This document shows positions 36,204 to 48,766 of a DNA stretch of 64,000 nt, one piece after another (the stretch's first letter is position 1; the number at the start of each line of letters is the position of its first letter). The position numbers were made by a program, and so were the translations under genes. A model generated the notes under the pieces. That model saw nothing but the letters and a program-made list of their open reading frames with translations. It ran no database searches and was not told the origin of the DNA. Source of the DNA: Gammaproteobacteria bacterium. Lineage in GTDB: Bacteria; Pseudomonadota; Gammaproteobacteria; Acidiferrobacterales; Sulfurifustaceae. Where the stretch lies: positions 1 through 64,000 of the forward strand of contig JACQFZ010000020.1 in the NCBI GenBank assembly GCA_016199745.1, written 5' to 3'.

Positions 36204-37161
36204 AGGGCGAGGGCGCCCCTTTTGGGCGGGTTTTGAAAAGTTTGAATGTCCACAAGTACTGCTCGGGCATCGCCCGAATGCCTACTTCGAGCGCCTGGTT
36301 CATGTGCGTCGCATCTTCGAGCGCGTTACCGGTCGGGAAGTCGGCGAGCGGCGGATAAAGCACCACCTCATAGCCACGCCCCCACGGCAACAACCGTGCG
36401 AAGCAAGGAATCACGACGGCATCGGTCATGCCCGTCAGCCGGCCTAATGTCGGTAAGGTGGCGGTCGATACCCCGAAAAACGGTGCGAACACCGAGTGCT
36501 TGGGACCGAAATCTTCATCCGGCAGATAGTAAAAAACGCGCCCCTGCTGCAAACCGTGCACGACTGGCCGTAAGCCCTGCTGACGCCCCAACAACTCAGC
36601 GCCAAACCGCATGCGGCCGCGATTGATGAACCAATTGACGACGGCATTGCGTTGCGGCTTGTACATCGAGAACGTCGCATGCTCGGCCGACAACACTGCG
36701 CCGCCTAAATTCATACCGACGCAGTGCGGAACTAACAGAATAACGTGGCGTCCTTGGCGAAGCTGATCCCGGTAATGCTGAATCCCACGAAAGCGCACCA
36801 TGCGTTTCAGTCGCTTACGCGAATTCCAGGCTAAATGACCGAGATCGGTAAAGCTCTGGCCGTAAACGCGGTAGTGCCGGCGCAACAGGCGTCGGCGCTG
36901 ACGCTCGGATTTTTCGGGAAAGCACAAACGCAAATTGACGCGGGCGATACGCCGGCGCTTGGCGTTCGCCAGGTACATCAGCCAACCGAACAGCGCGCCA
37001 AGTGCGCGCGAGACTATCAGCGGCAATAACGCGATCCCCCCGAGAAATAACACGACCAGCCACATGCCCCAGTGACGCGGCGCGAAGTGGGCGCGACGTA
37101 AACGGAGGCGATGAAACGCGATCGCACGGCCAGCGGCGGTTTTGCGGATAACAGAATTCAC
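36196..37161 (-). CDS. LpxL/HtrB-family acyltransferase (copy 2, altered catalytic residue)
   Basis: The 321-residue paralogue of the downstream gene has a basic N-terminus, a membrane helix (about 33-60) and the family pattern YYLPDEDFGPKHSVFAPFFG. In the His-x4-Asp/Glu catalytic motif it reads HCVGMN: the acidic residue is Asn. The His is kept. Activity may be reduced or the protein may serve another role. It is transcribed first in the pair, divergently from metK. Confidence 0.85.
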   Translation of the reverse strand: MNSVIRKTAAGRAIAFHRLRLRRAHFAPRHWGMWLVVLFLGGIALLPLIVSRALGALFGWLMYLANAKRRRIARVNLRLCFPEKSERQRRRLLRRHYRVYGQSFTDLGHLAWNSRKRLKRMVRFRGIQHYRDQLRQGRHVILLVPHCVGMNLGGAVLSAEHATFSMYKPQRNAVVNWFINRGRMRFGAELLGRQQGLRPVVHGLQQGRVFYYLPDEDFGPKHSVFAPFFGVSTATLPTLGRLTGMTDAVVIPCFARLLPWGRGYEVVLYPPLADFPTGNALEDATHMNQALEVGIRAMPEQYLWTFKLFKTRPKGAPSPYG

Positions 37162-37355
37162 GTTAACTAGCGTCGCCCCTGGCGGTGCATCGGTGTCTAA
37201 TCCGTGGAAAAAACAGGGCTAAACCGGCCAAAACATATAGTCATGCCGTAAGTATGCCCGAAGCCCGTCGTAGTCAGGAGACGGCTGCGTTGCAAAATAC
37301 TTCTTGCTAGACTGCCCGCCTTCTCGGCGAACAACTATTTGGCGGAGTCCCATTA

Positions 37356-38543
37356 ATGGCTGATACCTACCTCTTTACTTCGGAATCTGTTTCCGAAGGG
37401 CACCCGGATAAGGTGTGCGATCAAATTTCCGATGCGGTGCTCGACACTATCATCGCTAAAGAACCACACGCACGCGTTGCCTGCGAAACACTCGTTAAGA
37501 ACAACCTCGTCGTCCTCGGCGGTGAAATCACGACGAATGTCGTCGTTGATTTCGATCGCGTCGTGCGCGATGTCATTAAGCGCATCGGTTACACCAGCGA
37601 GATGGGTTTCGACCCGGAAACGGCAACCGTGCTCGCCGTCATTGGCAAGCAATCGTCCGACATCGCTCAAGGCGTGGACGAAGGCACGGGCCTCGATCTC
37701 GAGCAAGGCGCCGGCGACCAAGGCTTGATGTTCGGTTATGCCACGAATGAAACCGACGTGCTGATGCCGATGCCGATCACGCTGTCACACCGCCTGGTCA
37801 AGCGCCAGTCGGAGCTGCGCCACAACGGCAAGCTCAAGTGGCTGCGTCCCGATGCGAAGTCGCAAGTGACGGTGAAGTACGTCGATGGTAAGCCAGCTGG
37901 CATCGATGCCGTCGTACTGTCGACGCAACACGCGCCAGATATTAAGTACGAAACGCTCAAAGAAGCGATCATCGAAGAAGTGGTGAAACCGGTGTTGCCG
38001 AAAGAATGGCTCAACAAGGACACCAAGTACTTCATTAACCCGACCGGCAACTTCGTTATCGGTGGCCCCGTCGGCGACGCCGGCGTTACTGGCCGTAAGA
38101 TTATCGTCGACACCTACGGCGGCTATGCCCGTCATGGCGGCGGCGCGTTCTCCGGTAAGGATCCGTCGAAGGTCGACCGTTCGGCCGCTTATGCCGGTCG
38201 CTATGTCGCGAAAAATATCGTCGCTGCCGGCCTGGCCGAGCGTTGCGAAATCCAAATCGCTTATGCCATCGGTATTGCCAAGCCGGTATCGATCCATGTC
38301 GACACTTTCGGCACCGGCGCCATCCCCGACAGCCGCATCGTCGAGCTGGTGCGCGCGCACTTCGACTTACGGCCGAAGGGCATCGTACAAATGCTCGATC
38401 TGCTACGACCGATCTATCAGGCAACCGCTGCTTACGGCCACTTCGGCCGGACCGAAGCGGCATTCACGTGGGAGCGCACCGACAAAGCTGCCGCGCTGCG
38501 CGACGCTGCCGGTTTAAAGGCACGGGCCGCCATTAGCGCATAA
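37356..38543 (+). CDS. metK: S-adenosylmethionine synthetase
   Basis: The 395-residue enzyme makes SAM from methionine and ATP. It starts [20 protein letters not shown] and carries [12 protein letters not shown] (about 117) and the [19 protein letters not shown] loop (about 263). GGAG lies upstream of the ATG. The start lies 194 bases from the divergent acyltransferase operon. I saw no SAM riboswitch in that gap. Downstream are the SAH riboswitch and ahcY. Confidence 0.96.
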   Translation: MADTYLFTSESVSEGHPDKVCDQISDAVLDTIIAKEPHARVACETLVKNNLVVLGGEITTNVVVDFDRVVRDVIKRIGYTSEMGFDPETATVLAVIGKQSSDIAQGVDEGTGLDLEQGAGDQGLMFGYATNETDVLMPMPITLSHRLVKRQSELRHNGKLKWLRPDAKSQVTVKYVDGKPAGIDAVVLSTQHAPDIKYETLKEAIIEEVVKPVLPKEWLNKDTKYFINPTGNFVIGGPVGDAGVTGRKIIVDTYGGYARHGGGAFSGKDPSKVDRSAAYAGRYVAKNIVAAGLAERCEIQIAYAIGIAKPVSIHVDTFGTGAIPDSRIVELVRAHFDLRPKGIVQMLDLLRPIYQATAAYGHFGRTEAAFTWERTDKAAALRDAAGLKARAAISA

Positions 38544-38581
38544 CAATCAGCAGGACACCGCCGCACAGTGCGGCGGCCGCG

Positions 38582-38658
38582 GCCCACCGAGGAGCGTTGC
38601 AGCAGGATCCTCTCCTGTCAGGCTCGGTGGGCAGTCGGTTCAATCGCAACGGCGCTCG
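38582..38658 (+). promoter_or_regulatory. SAH riboswitch
   Basis: In the 142 bases between metK and ahcY, GCCCACCGAG (38582-38591) pairs with CTCGGTGGGC (38623-38632) around a small CAGGA/TCCTG hairpin. GAGCGTTGC (38592-38600) has its complement GCAACGGCGCTC at 38647-38658, forming the long-range pseudoknot. Sequence and order match the S-adenosylhomocysteine riboswitch, which switches ahcY on when SAH accumulates. It ends about 28 bases before the ahcY start. Confidence 0.88.
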
Positions 38659-38685
38659 CTCATTCATTTATATGAGGAGCTAGCA

Positions 38686-40101
38686 GTGAACGCTATCGTT
38701 AATCAGAAGTTCGAAGACTACAAAGTTGCTGACCTGTCGTTGGCCGATTGGGGCCGCAAAGAAATCCGTATCGCCGAAAGCGAGATGCCGGCGTTGATGG
38801 CGATCCGCGAGGAATACGCCAAGAAGCAACCGCTCAAGGGCGCGCGCGTCACCGGTTCGTTGCACATGACGATCCAGACCGCGGTGCTGATTGAAACGCT
38901 GAAAGCGCTCGGTGCGGAAGTGCGCTGGGCCTCGTGCAATATTTTCTCCACCCAAGATCATGCCGCCGCGGCCATCGCTGCCAGCGGCACGCCGGTGTTT
39001 GCTTACAAGGGCGAAACGCTCGACGAGTATTGGGATTACACCCACCGCATCTTCGAGTTCGGCGACAGCCAAGGCCCGAACATGATCCTCGACGACGGCG
39101 GCGATGCCACGTTGTTGCTGCATCTGGGCATCAAGGCCGAGAAAGATCAATCGGTATTGGCCAAGCCGGGCAGCGAAGAAGAGAAGTGCTTGTTCGCCTC
39201 GATTAAGCGGACGCTGGCGTCGAAACCGAATTGGTATTCGACGATGGCGAAAGAAGTGAAGGGTGTCACCGAAGAGACGACGACCGGCGTGCATCGGTTG
39301 TACCAGATGCACAAAGAAGGTCGTTTGTTATTCCCGGCAATCAACGTCAACGACTCGGTGACGAAGTCGAAGTTCGACAACATCTACGGTTGTCGTGAAT
39401 CACTGGTCGACGGTATCAAACGCGCCACCGACGTGATGGTCGCTGGTAAGGTCGCTGTCGTTGCCGGCTTCGGCGAAGTCGGCAAGGGCTCGGCGCAAGC
39501 GCTGCGCGGTTTGCAAGCACAGGTGTGGGTCACCGAAATCGATCCTATCTGCGCACTGCAGGCGGCAATGGAAGGCTATCGCGTCGTGACGATGGAATAT
39601 GCGGCCGACAAGGCCGACATTTTCGTGAGCGCCACCGGCAACTTCAATGTCATCACTCATGAACACATGAAGCGCATGAAGAACAATGCGATCGTGTGCA
39701 ACATCGGTCACTTCGACAACGAGATCGAAATTGCGGCGCTGAAGCAGTACAAATGGGAAAACATCAAGCCGCAGGTCGATCACATCATCTTCCCGGATAA
39801 CAAGCGCATCATCTTGTTGGCCGAGGGCCGCTTGGTGAATTTGGGTTGCGGCACTGGACACCCGAGCTACGTCATGAGCTCGTCGTTTGCCAACCAAACG
39901 CTGGCGCAGATCGAGCTCTACAGCAACACCGCCAAGTATCCGCTCGGCGTGTACATCCTGCCAAAGGCGCTCGACGAGAAAGTTGCACGGCTACAGCTGA
40001 AGACGCTGAACGCCCAGTTGACGCAATTGACCGAAGAGCAGGCCAATTACATCGGTGTGGCGAAGGACGGTCCGTACAAGACCGACCATTACCGGTATTA
40101 A
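38686..40101 (+). CDS. ahcY: Adenosylhomocysteinase
   Basis: The 471-residue enzyme hydrolyses SAH to adenosine and homocysteine using bound NAD. GTG start with GAGGAG upstream. Motifs: [16 protein letters not shown] (about 63), [14 protein letters not shown] (about 85), the NAD site [17 protein letters not shown] (about 258-274), and the C-terminal KTDHYRY with the conserved Lys/Tyr. The 40-residue insert typical of bacterial forms appears present. It is under the SAH riboswitch and upstream of metF. Confidence 0.96.
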   Translation: MNAIVNQKFEDYKVADLSLADWGRKEIRIAESEMPALMAIREEYAKKQPLKGARVTGSLHMTIQTAVLIETLKALGAEVRWASCNIFSTQDHAAAAIAASGTPVFAYKGETLDEYWDYTHRIFEFGDSQGPNMILDDGGDATLLLHLGIKAEKDQSVLAKPGSEEEKCLFASIKRTLASKPNWYSTMAKEVKGVTEETTTGVHRLYQMHKEGRLLFPAINVNDSVTKSKFDNIYGCRESLVDGIKRATDVMVAGKVAVVAGFGEVGKGSAQALRGLQAQVWVTEIDPICALQAAMEGYRVVTMEYAADKADIFVSATGNFNVITHEHMKRMKNNAIVCNIGHFDNEIEIAALKQYKWENIKPQVDHIIFPDNKRIILLAEGRLVNLGCGTGHPSYVMSSSFANQTLAQIELYSNTAKYPLGVYILPKALDEKVARLQLKTLNAQLTQLTEEQANYIGVAKDGPYKTDHYRY

Positions 40102-40145
40102 TCGGCGCGCCGAACGGACTTTCTCTTTCGGGCGATAGGATCGCC

Positions 40146-40169
40146 TCCCTCTCCCTTTGGGGAGAGGGA
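40146..40169. repeat. CCCTCTCCCC-type intergenic hairpin (copy 2)
   Basis: TCCCTCTCCC (40146-40155) pairs with GGGAGAGGGA (40160-40169) with a 4-base loop TTTG. It lies between ahcY and metF. It is related to copies at 22684 and 60163. Confidence 0.65.
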
Positions 40170-40212
40170 ACGAGGAAGAGGAGGGTTGGTGTAAATCTTC
40201 GACTCGATCATC

Positions 40213-41061
40213 ATGGATTCCCAGAAAAAGCGTCCCCGTACTTTCAGCTTTGAATTCTTCCCCGCCCGCGACGATGCCACCCGCGCCAAGCTGCGCGAAG
40301 CCACCGCGCAACTCGCGCAACTCAAGCCCAAATATTTTTCTGTTACCTACGGTGCCGGCGGCTCCACGCGCGAGTGGACTCTCGATACGGTGCGTGACAT
40401 CAAAAATCACGGGCTGGCGGTCGCGCCGCATTTCACCTGCGTTAGTGCGTCGCGCGCGAGCCTGGCGGAACAACTGCACGCCTATAAGGCGCTCGGGTTG
40501 CGTCACATCGTCGCTCTTGGCGGCGATATGCCGGCGGGACAAATATGGCCGGGAGAGTTTCGTTATGCCTATCAACTGGTGGAGTTGATTCGACAAGAGA
40601 CCGGCGATCACTTTCACATCGAGGTTGCCGCTTACCCAGAAGTTCATCCACGTGCCACCCGTTCGGAAGACGACTTAAAAAATTTCAAACGCAAAGTCGA
40701 TTGCGGCGCCAACTCCGCGCTGACGCAATACTTTTACAACATCGATGCTTACTTCCGCTTCATCGATGACTGCGAGACGATTGGTATCGATTTGCCGATC
40801 GTGCCCGGCATTATGCCGATCATGAATTACAAACAGCTCGCGCGTTTTTCTGATGCTTGCGGTGCCGAGATACCGCGCTGGATTCGCAAGCGGTTGGAAA
40901 GCTACGGTGACGATCTCGATTCGATCCGTGCGTTCGGACTCGATGTCACTACCGAGTTGTGCGATAAGCTGCTCATGGCCGGTGCACCGGGACTACACTT
41001 CTACACCATGAACCGCGCCGGTCCGACCTGCACAATTTGGGAACGCTTGGGGTTATCGTGA
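40213..41061 (+). CDS. metF: Methylenetetrahydrofolate reductase
   Basis: The 282-residue FAD-dependent TIM barrel starts with FSFEFFPARD (catalytic Glu), then FSVTYGAGGSTREWT (about 40), LGGDMPAGQ (about 100) and QYFYNIDAYFRF (about 178). It makes 5-methyl-THF for methionine synthesis, closing the methyl cycle begun by metK and ahcY. Its stop overlaps the pip GTG start (GTGA). Confidence 0.95.
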   Translation: MDSQKKRPRTFSFEFFPARDDATRAKLREATAQLAQLKPKYFSVTYGAGGSTREWTLDTVRDIKNHGLAVAPHFTCVSASRASLAEQLHAYKALGLRHIVALGGDMPAGQIWPGEFRYAYQLVELIRQETGDHFHIEVAAYPEVHPRATRSEDDLKNFKRKVDCGANSALTQYFYNIDAYFRFIDDCETIGIDLPIVPGIMPIMNYKQLARFSDACGAEIPRWIRKRLESYGDDLDSIRAFGLDVTTELCDKLLMAGAPGLHFYTMNRAGPTCTIWERLGLS

Positions 41062-42005
41062 GTCTCTTTCCGGAAATTGAACCTTATAAAACACATCGTT
41101 TAGCTGTTGATCCGCCGCACGAGCTTTATATCGAAGAGTGCGGTAACCCAAAGGGTCTACCGATTTTGTTTGTCCACGGTGGCCCCGGCGCCGGTTGTGA
41201 AGCCTCGCATCGACAGTACTTCAATCCATCGCGTTATCGCATTGTGCTATTCGATCAGCGCGGTGCTGGGCGCTCGACGCCGCATGCTTGTTTAGAACGC
41301 AACACCACCAGCGACTTGGTTAATGATATAGAGCACATTCGCCAGCATCTTGGCATCGAGCGCTGGGTTGTCTTCGGCGGCTCGTGGGGTTCCACGCTGA
41401 GTTTGGTTTATGCCGAAACCTATCCAGAGCGAGTACTCGCTCTCATTCTTCGCGGCATTTTTCTGTGTCAACCGTGGGAAATTCGCTGGTTTTATCAAGA
41501 AGGCGCCAATCGACTTTTCCCGGATTATTGGGAAGATTTTATTGCGCCGATTCCACAAAACGAGCGCCATGATTTCTTACAAGCGCACTACCAACGCCTG
41601 ATCAGCAACGACGAAGCCGCGCGACTGGCCAGCGCTCGTGCCTGGTCGGTTTGGGAAGGGCGGACCGCGACACTAACGCCGAATCAAAAGGTGGTCGATT
41701 TTTTCAGCAGCACGCACACAGCGCTGTCTCTCGCACGCATCGAAGCGCACTATTTCGTGAACCATATTTTTCTACCGCCGGATTACATCCTGCGAGAGGC
41801 GCATCGGCTGCGAAATATTCCGGGCGTCATCGTCCATGGGCGCTATGACGTCGTTTGCCCATACAGCAATGCCTTTGAGCTGAAACGGGTATGGCCCCAG
41901 GCGCGTTTACAACTAATTCCGGATGCCGGTCATTCTGCATCTGAGCCGGGCATTCGCGCGGCGCTAGTGCAGGCCACCGAAGAAATGGCAGTACAGTTCG
42001 GTTAA
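41058..42005 (+). CDS. pip: Proline iminopeptidase
   Basis: The 315-residue alpha/beta hydrolase starts at GTG 41058, overlapping the metF stop. Motifs: oxyanion HGGPGAG (about 37), DQRGAGRSTPHA (about 68), nucleophile GGSWGSTLSLVYA (about 102), and the C-terminal acid/His in HGRYDVVCP and PDAGHSASE. It releases N-terminal Pro from peptides. Its stop overlaps the start of apaH. Confidence 0.93.
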   Translation: MSLFPEIEPYKTHRLAVDPPHELYIEECGNPKGLPILFVHGGPGAGCEASHRQYFNPSRYRIVLFDQRGAGRSTPHACLERNTTSDLVNDIEHIRQHLGIERWVVFGGSWGSTLSLVYAETYPERVLALILRGIFLCQPWEIRWFYQEGANRLFPDYWEDFIAPIPQNERHDFLQAHYQRLISNDEAARLASARAWSVWEGRTATLTPNQKVVDFFSSTHTALSLARIEAHYFVNHIFLPPDYILREAHRLRNIPGVIVHGRYDVVCPYSNAFELKRVWPQARLQLIPDAGHSASEPGIRAALVQATEEMAVQFG

Positions 42006-42832
42006 TGGCGCTCTATGCCATTGGTGATGTGCAAGGGTGTTACGACCCTCTGCAACGATTGCTCGAAAAGATTTCGTTCGATCCACAACGCGATCAAGTC
42101 TGGTTCACGGGAGATCTAGTCAACCGCGGGCCGCAGTCGGCCGACGTACTGCGCTTTGTTGCCGGCCTGGGCGATAGTGCCATTACGGTGCTCGGCAATC
42201 ACGATCTACATCTGCTTGCTGTCGCTGCCGGGGTTGAGTCCCACCGAAAGCGCGACACCCTGGATGGTGTTTTGTCCGCACCCGATCGGACGGAACTCCT
42301 TTCTTGGTTGAAGACCCGGCCGCTGTTACACCATGACCCGAAGATTGGTGTAACACTGGTTCATGCCGGACTGCTTCCCGATTGGGATTTAGCGCTTGCG
42401 CAAGAATGTGCCCAGGAAGCGGAAACCGTTATAGGGGGGGCCAAAGCTACTGATTTTTTTCGCATAATGTACGGCAATCTACCGGATCGTTGGTCACCCG
42501 AATTAAGCGGCTGGGAACGACTGCGTCTGATCGTGAATGCGTTTACACGTTTACGATTCTGTACCGCCGATGGACGCATGGATTATGCGCATAAAGGAGC
42601 CATTGGTTCGCAGCCCGCTGAATTAATGCCATGGTTTCAGGTACCCGGCCGCCGTTCGTGCGATCAACGCATCGTTTTCGGCCATTGGTCCACGTTGGGT
42701 CAATGGTCGAACGATGGGGTTATGGGTATCGATACCGGCTGTCTATGGGGCGGGGCGCTGACAGCGGTTCATCTAACAAAAAATCCTCTGGAGTTCACCC
42801 GTGTCGATTGTTGCAGACAAGCAACTCATTAA
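42005..42832 (+). CDS. apaH: Diadenosine tetraphosphatase, symmetrical
   Basis: The 275-residue metallophosphatase has AIGDVQGCYDPLQRLL (about 4), TGDLVNRGPQS (about 33) and VLGNHDLHLLAV (about 60), the GDXXG/GDXVDRG/GNHE-type triad. It hydrolyses Ap4A to two ADP. It overlaps pip and is followed 56 bases later by apaG. Confidence 0.95.
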   Translation: MALYAIGDVQGCYDPLQRLLEKISFDPQRDQVWFTGDLVNRGPQSADVLRFVAGLGDSAITVLGNHDLHLLAVAAGVESHRKRDTLDGVLSAPDRTELLSWLKTRPLLHHDPKIGVTLVHAGLLPDWDLALAQECAQEAETVIGGAKATDFFRIMYGNLPDRWSPELSGWERLRLIVNAFTRLRFCTADGRMDYAHKGAIGSQPAELMPWFQVPGRRSCDQRIVFGHWSTLGQWSNDGVMGIDTGCLWGGALTAVHLTKNPLEFTRVDCCRQATH

Positions 42833-42888
42833 CGTGCAAAAGCAGTCCTGGCAGTGCACAATTCAAGATAAACGTACGTTCCCTCTCT

Positions 42889-43272
42889 ATGACTGACTCC
42901 CTGAAACATGCCATCGAAGTGACGGTTAAGACGTCTTATGTCCCGTCCCAGTCTGCACCCGACAGTAACCGTTACGTTTTTGCTTATACCGTGACTATTA
43001 CTAATTCAGGCGCTGTGCCAGCTCGGCTGCTGACACGACACTGGGTTATTACTGATGCAAATGATAAGACCCAAGAAGTTCGAGGGGAGGGTGTCGTTGG
43101 CGAGCAGCCCTATCTCGTGCCAGGAATGAGCTTCGAGTACACCAGCGGGACCATCCTTGAAACACCGGTCGGTGTTATGCACGGCAGTTATCAGATGGAA
43201 GCGGACGACGGTACTCGTTTTGATGCCGAGATACCGGCATTCACGCTCAGCGTACCGCGGACGCTGCACTAA
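42889..43272 (+). CDS. apaG: ApaG protein
   Basis: I start at ATG 42889 (127 residues); the longer frame upstream overlaps apaH and has no family match. It is an ApaG/FBox-like beta sandwich: VTVKTSYVPSQSAPDSNRYV, FAYTVTITNSG, LLTRHWVITDAN and GVVGEQPYLVPGMSFEYTSG. Its partners are unknown; the gene pairs with apaH across the class. It converges with gyrB. Confidence 0.93.
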   Translation: MTDSLKHAIEVTVKTSYVPSQSAPDSNRYVFAYTVTITNSGAVPARLLTRHWVITDANDKTQEVRGEGVVGEQPYLVPGMSFEYTSGTILETPVGVMHGSYQMEADDGTRFDAEIPAFTLSVPRTLH

Positions 43273-43281
43273 GCCGACGTT

Positions 43282-45783
<2,502 letters not shown>

Positions 45784-45790
45784 TTAGCGC

Positions 45791-45831
45791 TGTTCCACGT
45801 GGAACTAGTAAATCCGGTTCCACGTGGAACA
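45791..45831. promoter_or_regulatory. Two parS sites (ParB binding) as an inverted pair
   Basis: TGTTCCACGTGGAACT (45791-45806) and GGTTCCACGTGGAACA (45816-45831) both have the TTCCACGTGGAA core of chromosomal parS (TGTTTCACGTGAAACA type, Pseudomonas-like variant). A 9-base spacer separates them, and the pair is itself an inverted repeat. They lie between dnaN and gyrB, next to oriC, and fit the parA gene at the right end. Confidence 0.85.
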
Positions 45832-45835
45832 GCTA

Positions 45836-46936
45836 TTACAAGCGCATCGGCATAACGATGTATCGGGTATTTTCGTTGTCTATCGCTCGAAGCGTACAGC
45901 TGCTGTTGGGGTCGTTTAGCCCCAAGATGATCTCTGGAGAGCTGATCGCGCTAGCAGCCTCGATGAGATAATTAACATTGAAACCAATCTCCAACGATTC
46001 TCCGCTGTAAGTGGTTTCGAGTTCCTCAAGGGCCTCCTCCTGCTCCGGGTTATGAGCACTGATGCTCAAGCGCCCAGTTTCTAAACTTAATCGAACCCCT
46101 CGATACTTTTCGTTTGCCAAGATCGAAACGCGGCTGAGGGCTTCCCGAAATGCATGGCGATCCAATTTAATAGACTTATTTTGGTTTGCGGGAATGACTT
46201 TGGTGTAATCCGGGAACCGCCCGTCAATCAGCTTCGACGTAAAAATGAGATCGGAGAATGTTAGCCGTATATGGTTAGCGCCAATGTCGACGCGAACGTT
46301 CTCGTCAGAATTAGTAAGTAACCGAGCAATTTCCTGTATACCTTTCCGCGGAACGATAATATCGACACCGCTAGAAAGGTCTGAAGGCGACTCAATATCG
46401 GTCATTGCCATCCGATGTCCGTCCGTTGCGACCGCGCGCAATCGTTTTCCAGAAATCTCCAAAAAGAGGCCATTGAGGTAATAACGGACGTCTTGTTGCG
46501 CCATACAAAAAGAGGCGCGGTCTAGCACATTTTTTAGTGCCGATTGACTAATAGTGAGTGCTTGCTCAAAGGCGCCGCTAGCGATCACGGGGAAATCGGT
46601 GGGCGGTAGGGTAGAGAGGCTGAATCGGCTTTTTCCCGCCTTCAGTGCGATTTTTTCACCGTTTTTCAAGAGAGTAATAACCGCACCTTCCGGTAGAGCA
46701 CGGCAAATATCGAACAACTTTCTAGCCGGTACCGTGAATTCACCAGCTCCTTCAACTTTTCCTTCCGCCGTAGCAACAACTTCCACTTCCAGGTCTGTTC
46801 CTGTCAGCGTTATTTTCCCGTCTTCAACTCGGAAAAGAATGTAGGAAAGGATCGGTAGTGTTTGTCGTCGCTCAACAACGCCAGCAACTACTGAAACTGG
46901 CTTTAACAGATTTTCCCGTTGAAGTTGAATTTGCAT
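45836..46936 (-). CDS. dnaN: DNA polymerase III beta sliding clamp
   Basis: The 366-residue clamp has three repeated domains: MQIQLQRENLLKPVSVVAGVVERRQTLPILSYIL (two stretches around the usual VERR), the middle YYLNGLFLEISGKRLRAVATDGHRMA, and the end SSCTLRAIDNENTRYIVMPMRL. Length is normal. It lies 248 bases after dnaA (oriC region) and 125 bases before gyrB. Confidence 0.97.
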   Translation of the reverse strand: MQIQLQRENLLKPVSVVAGVVERRQTLPILSYILFRVEDGKITLTGTDLEVEVVATAEGKVEGAGEFTVPARKLFDICRALPEGAVITLLKNGEKIALKAGKSRFSLSTLPPTDFPVIASGAFEQALTISQSALKNVLDRASFCMAQQDVRYYLNGLFLEISGKRLRAVATDGHRMAMTDIESPSDLSSGVDIIVPRKGIQEIARLLTNSDENVRVDIGANHIRLTFSDLIFTSKLIDGRFPDYTKVIPANQNKSIKLDRHAFREALSRVSILANEKYRGVRLSLETGRLSISAHNPEQEEALEELETTYSGESLEIGFNVNYLIEAASAISSPEIILGLNDPNSSCTLRAIDNENTRYIVMPMRL

Positions 46937-47184
46937 AGTGATCGCGAATTGTCGATTTGTTAAAAGTAATTAAGTTAAGTAGATAAGTTAATAGTGGTTA
47001 CTATTAAGGCCGGCAAATCTGTTGATAAGTTCGACAATCGGGCTCGACACTCGGCGTATTTCCAAATTTCTGCTGTAGATAAAACACGCTGAGTCTGTGT
47101 ATAACGTCCTATATCCTGTGATCATAACCCGGCTTTCTCCACAGATGAAAACCGATAAAAATCTATCCACAACTCATCCACAGC
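46937..47184. other. Probable chromosomal replication origin (oriC)
   Basis: The 248-base gap between dnaA and dnaN has an AT-rich stretch (about 46955-47010, possible unwinding element) and DnaA-box-like 9-mers: TGTGTATAA (47096-47104, reverse of TTATACACA), CTATCCACA (47163-47171) and TCATCCACA (47174-47182), plus a weaker TGTTGATAA near 47031. The other candidate gap, dnaA-rpmH, shows no boxes. Boxes are few and some are imperfect. Confidence 0.6.
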
Positions 47185-48549
47185 TTATGTCGTAAGTATC
47201 CGCAGCAAATTATTGTAATCCTCATGCACACGCGGATCTTTGGACGCCAGCTCTTCAATCTTGCGGCAAGCGTGCAACACGGTAGTGTGATCACGACCCC
47301 CAAATGCCTCGCCAATCTCCGGCAAACTGTGATCGGTTAGCTCCTTTGCTAACGCCATAGCAACCTGCCGCGGCCGAGCGACTTGCCGCGACCGATCCTT
47401 AGCGTGCAGATCGGCGATGCGAATCTTGAAGTACTCAGCGACCGTTTTCTGAATATTATTAATCGTAACAAGACGTTCTTGGAAACTAAGAAGGTCCTTC
47501 AGGCTATCGCTAGCAAGCTCGATATCGACCGGCCGGCCCATAAAGAAGGCGCTCGCCAATACGCGCCGTAAGGCGCCCTCAAGCTCGCGCACGTTTGACC
47601 GCACCCGCTTGGCGATAAAAAAAGCCACCTCTTCTGTGAGCTCAATACCTTCTTGCTTTGCTTTGTTGATGAGGATCGCAACTCGCGTTTCCAGTTCTGG
47701 CGGCTCAATAGAAACCGTTAGGCCGGATCCGAATCGAGAAATTAGTCGTTCTTCGACCCCCGTAAGTTCTCGGGGAAAGCGATCAGATGTGATGATGATT
47801 TGGTGCTTGGCCTCAACTAAGGCATTGAAAGTATGGAAAAATTCTTCCTGCGAACGTTCTTTGCCAACGAAAAATTGAATGTCGTCAATCAACAGCGCGT
47901 CGAGGTTGCGATAGGTTCGTTTGAACTCGTTGATGGAATTATGCTGTAGCGCTTTGACCATATCGGCCACAAACCGCTCGGAATGCACGTAGGCGATATT
48001 GGCATCGGGGTTTCGTTGCAGCACTAAATTGCCGGCTGCCTGCATCAGGTGGGTTTTTCCTAACCCCACACCGCCATAAATAAAAAGTGGGTTGTAGGCG
48101 CCACCAGGGTTTTCGCCCACTTGTTTGGCCGCGGCTCGAGCTACTTGGTTCGACTTACCCTCAACGTGACTTTCGAAGGTGAAGTCAGTGTTGAGACGCC
48201 CGAGCGCTGGGCCGCGTCGCTTGTTGTCTTCATTGGCGATACGGGGAGCATTGTTACTAACGCTGCTCGCATCGCTCGACCGGCGAATTTGACTACTACC
48301 GACCTCAATTAAGACTTTGGGTTCGGCGATATTGCTGTATTCCGCTACCAGTTCGCCAATGCGGACCACAAACCGTTCCCGCACCCATTCCATGACAAAT
48401 CGATTGGGCGCGAGCAGACGTACACCGTCGCCTTCATACACTGGCTGAAGCGGCCGTATCCACGTATTAAATTGTTGCGGGGACAATTCCTCTTCAAGTC
48501 GCTCGAGGCATTTGTCCCATACGGTCGTCTGTGTAGTCACTGCGCTCAC
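47185..48549 (-). CDS. dnaA: Chromosomal replication initiator DnaA
   Basis: The 454-residue protein is taken from GTG 48549 (GTG 48540 also possible). The frame is open further upstream to 48777, but only from here does the family start ([24 protein letters not shown]). It has the AAA+ ATPase ([30 protein letters not shown]) and the C-terminal DNA-binding HTH ([23 protein letters not shown]). It binds DnaA boxes to open oriC. It is divergent from rpmH. Confidence 0.95.
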   Translation of the reverse strand: MSAVTTQTTVWDKCLERLEEELSPQQFNTWIRPLQPVYEGDGVRLLAPNRFVMEWVRERFVVRIGELVAEYSNIAEPKVLIEVGSSQIRRSSDASSVSNNAPRIANEDNKRRGPALGRLNTDFTFESHVEGKSNQVARAAAKQVGENPGGAYNPLFIYGGVGLGKTHLMQAAGNLVLQRNPDANIAYVHSERFVADMVKALQHNSINEFKRTYRNLDALLIDDIQFFVGKERSQEEFFHTFNALVEAKHQIIITSDRFPRELTGVEERLISRFGSGLTVSIEPPELETRVAILINKAKQEGIELTEEVAFFIAKRVRSNVRELEGALRRVLASAFFMGRPVDIELASDSLKDLLSFQERLVTINNIQKTVAEYFKIRIADLHAKDRSRQVARPRQVAMALAKELTDHSLPEIGEAFGGRDHTTVLHACRKIEELASKDPRVHEDYNNLLRILTT

Positions 48550-48678
48550 GAGATGAGTACGAACGGGGAGGGGACGGCAGTCTAGCGGGTAACGCCAAGG
48601 CGTTCCAGAGCGGTTGAGCGCGTCAAAATGAACGCGCATCGTGTCGCTGATATTGCGACGATTTTCACACCGTTTTGG

Positions 48679-48708
48679 TTGACAAGGATGTCGCGATCCA
48701 AGTAACGT
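48679..48708 (+). promoter_or_regulatory. Possible sigma-70 promoter for rpmH
   Basis: TTGACA (48679-48684), an 18-base spacer and TAACGT (48703-48708). The -35 is perfect and the -10 weak. It lies 59 bases before the rpmH start in the divergent dnaA-rpmH region. Confidence 0.4.
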
Positions 48709-48766
48709 TGCCCGCCCTAAAAGGGGTGGCACATCGGCTGTGCCCCACAACTGAGAGAACACGACC

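Noticed and set aside
48550-48766. Origin between dnaA and rpmH
   Set aside because: No DnaA-box-like 9-mers or AT-rich stretch seen there; the dnaA-dnaN gap fits better.
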